Position numbers and translations under genes: made by a program. Of a stretch of DNA of 64,000 bases, positions 63,131 through 64,000 are shown piece by piece. The stretch lies in assembly GCF_002005225.1 (NCBI RefSeq), contig NZ_CP019724.1, positions 1,178,001 through 1,242,000 of the forward strand. The letters are read 5' to 3'. How positions within the stretch are numbered: position 1 is the first letter of the stretch; every line of letters begins with the position of its first letter. This stretch comes from Streptomyces pactum (GTDB lineage: Bacteria > Actinomycetota > Actinomycetes > Streptomycetales > Streptomycetaceae). Under the pieces are notes generated by a model. The model worked only from the letters and a program-made list of their open reading frames with translations. It made no database searches and was not told the DNA's origin.

Positions 63131-63667
63131 ATGTCTGACATGACCGAAACCACGCCGGGCTGGCTTTCGACCGACGAACTCGAGATGGCACGCGCCCGCA
63201 TGCCGATCCTGTACGTCGAGGCCGTGCCCGTGCGCGTCGACGACAGCGGTGAAGTCACCAGCGTCGGCCTGCTCCTGCGCATCGGCCCTGACGGGACGGT
63301 CAGCCGGACGCTGGTCTCCGGCCGGGTGCTGCACCACGAGCGGGTCCGGGACGCCCTGTTGCGTCACCTGGAGAAGGATCTCGGCCCGGTGGCGCTGCCC
63401 CGGGTGCCGTCCTCGCTCCAGCCGTTCACGGTGGCCGAGTACTTCCCCACGCACGGCGTCACGCCCTACCACGATCCCCGGCAGCACGCGGTCTCCCTCG
63501 CCTACGTCGTGCCGGTGGCCGGCGACTGCCGGCCGCGGCAGGACGCGCTGGACCTGGTCTGGTTCAGCCCGCAGGATGCCCTGTCACCGGCCGTGCAGAG
63601 CGAGATGCCGGGCGGGCACGGGGTGTTGCTGAAGCAGGCGCTGGCGCATGTGGGCCGCGTGGTCTGA
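63131..63667 (+). CDS. NUDIX-fold protein of DUF4916 type
   Basis: This 178-aa cytosolic protein has GWLSTDELEMARARMPILYVEAVPVRVDDSGEVTSVGLLLRIGPDG, then a C-terminal LQPFTVAEYFPTHGVTPYHDPRQHAVSLAYVVPVAGDCRPRQDALDLVWF. This is the DUF4916 pattern, a NUDIX-like fold whose GX5EX7REUXEEXGU box is degenerate, so hydrolase activity is uncertain. The ATG at 63131 has no strong ribosome site. It is 71 bp after the amidohydrolase and may be its own unit. Confidence 0.85.
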   Translation: MSDMTETTPGWLSTDELEMARARMPILYVEAVPVRVDDSGEVTSVGLLLRIGPDGTVSRTLVSGRVLHHERVRDALLRHLEKDLGPVALPRVPSSLQPFTVAEYFPTHGVTPYHDPRQHAVSLAYVVPVAGDCRPRQDALDLVWFSPQDALSPAVQSEMPGGHGVLLKQALAHVGRVV

Positions 63668-63709
63668 GGGTTCGACGGCCTGGGGCCGCCGCCCTTCCTC
63701 GCACACGAC

Positions 63710-63745
63710 AAGGGCCTTCGCGGACTCTCGCCCGCGAAGGCCCTT
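63710..63745 (-). terminator. tRNA-Pro terminator, copy 3
   Basis: Perfect 14-bp stem starting AAGGGCCTTCGCGG (63710-63723 with 63732-63745), 7 bp downstream of the leftward tRNA. Also faces the end of the NUDIX-like gene. Confidence 0.85.
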
Positions 63746-63752
63746 CGCCATG

Positions 63753-63826
<74 letters not shown>

Positions 63827-63928
63827 TTGCCCGTCTGACCTGGGGTTTCCCTGGCCGAACGCGCAGGAAAACCATACCGCATCCGGACCGGTGGTCGCGC
63901 ACCGCTTTCCCGGAGCGCCCCTCGGCAC

Positions 63929-64000
63929 TCAGCCCTTCTGCGCGCGCGACGGCTCGGGTACCGCGGCGCGGTTCGAGCCGGCCGCGGCCGCGTCGACCCG
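63929..64000 (-). CDS. Possible C-terminal end of a leftward gene (partial)
   Basis: The last 24 codons of an open minus-strand frame run off the window edge and end ...AVPEPSRAQKG-stop. An Ala/Arg-rich hydrophilic tail followed by a tRNA promoter region is plausible for a gene end, but too little is present to name it. Confidence 0.35.
   Translation of the reverse strand, partial: RVDAAAAGSNRAAVPEPSRAQKG

Overview
The window is high-GC actinomycete DNA and almost certainly Streptomyces. Codon third positions are G/C-rich, GTG starts are common, and I found only one TTA codon in a credible gene. The regulators, the monomeric isocitrate dehydrogenase and the precorrin genes also fit. The gene order matches my memory of the Streptomyces coelicolor segment around SCO7010 down to SCO6960: icd at SCO7000, the SoxR-controlled ABC exporter at SCO7008, absR at SCO6992/6993, the inositol GntR repressor at SCO6974 and glnA3 at SCO6962. 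That correspondence is from memory and was not searched.

Left part (0-17.7 kb). It opens with a GH13 alpha-glucosidase and a GAF/PP2C/ATPase phosphatase. A drug-type ABC exporter follows behind a textbook SoxR-type promoter (18-bp dyad inside a 19-bp spacer, leaderless start), then a UPF0104 membrane protein. A leftward glycerol-type operon (FGGY kinase, a repeat-bearing small ORF, GlpA-like and GlpB-like flavoproteins) is joined throughout by ATGA overlaps. A conserved hypothetical, an APC permease, an MscS channel and icd read rightward.

Middle part (17.7-28.8 kb). After an N-formylglutamate amidohydrolase lies a decayed cytochrome P450. Next comes a compact cassette: ECF-like sigma factor, a 164-aa protein carrying the TTA (bldA) codon, a cytoplasmic subtilisin-type protease and a divergent TPR-CHAT caspase-like protease. 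Beside it are a large LuxR-type ATPase regulator and an astacin/matrixin-fold protein whose catalytic Glu is replaced by Gln. The sigma / small protein / S8 / TPR-CHAT cassette is my best candidate for an undescribed system. It resembles the logic of type III-E Craspase, in which a TPR-CHAT protease controls a sigma factor by cleaving its inhibitor.

Right part (28.5-64 kb). A bile-acid-type symporter, a cupin, a NarL-type two-component pair and an ABC-2 exporter precede the myo-inositol catabolic region (34.8-47.8 kb). That region has two Gfo/Idh dehydrogenases, a TIM-barrel isomerase, a three-gene sugar ABC importer, iolC, an aldolase, iolB, iolD and the GntR repressor, with TTGACA-containing inverted operators at its promoters. 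The remaining genes are a frameshifted methyltransferase, a DUF309 gene, cobF and cobK flanking an MFS exporter with an extra C-terminal domain, and a TauE/SafE exporter. They continue with a fatty-acid pair (acyl-CoA ligase, thiolase), a monoacylglycerol-lipase-like hydrolase, DUF3140, an HhH-GPD glycosylase, a lipoprotein, a glutamine-synthetase-like gene with an amidohydrolase partner, and a NUDIX-like gene.

Three identical tRNA-Pro(GGG) genes, all leftward and each with its own terminator, punctuate the right half. Short tandem repeats (9, 23, 24, 28, 30 and 34 bp units) are scattered at gene ends and in linkers. I saw no CRISPR array, rRNA, insertion sequence or prophage.
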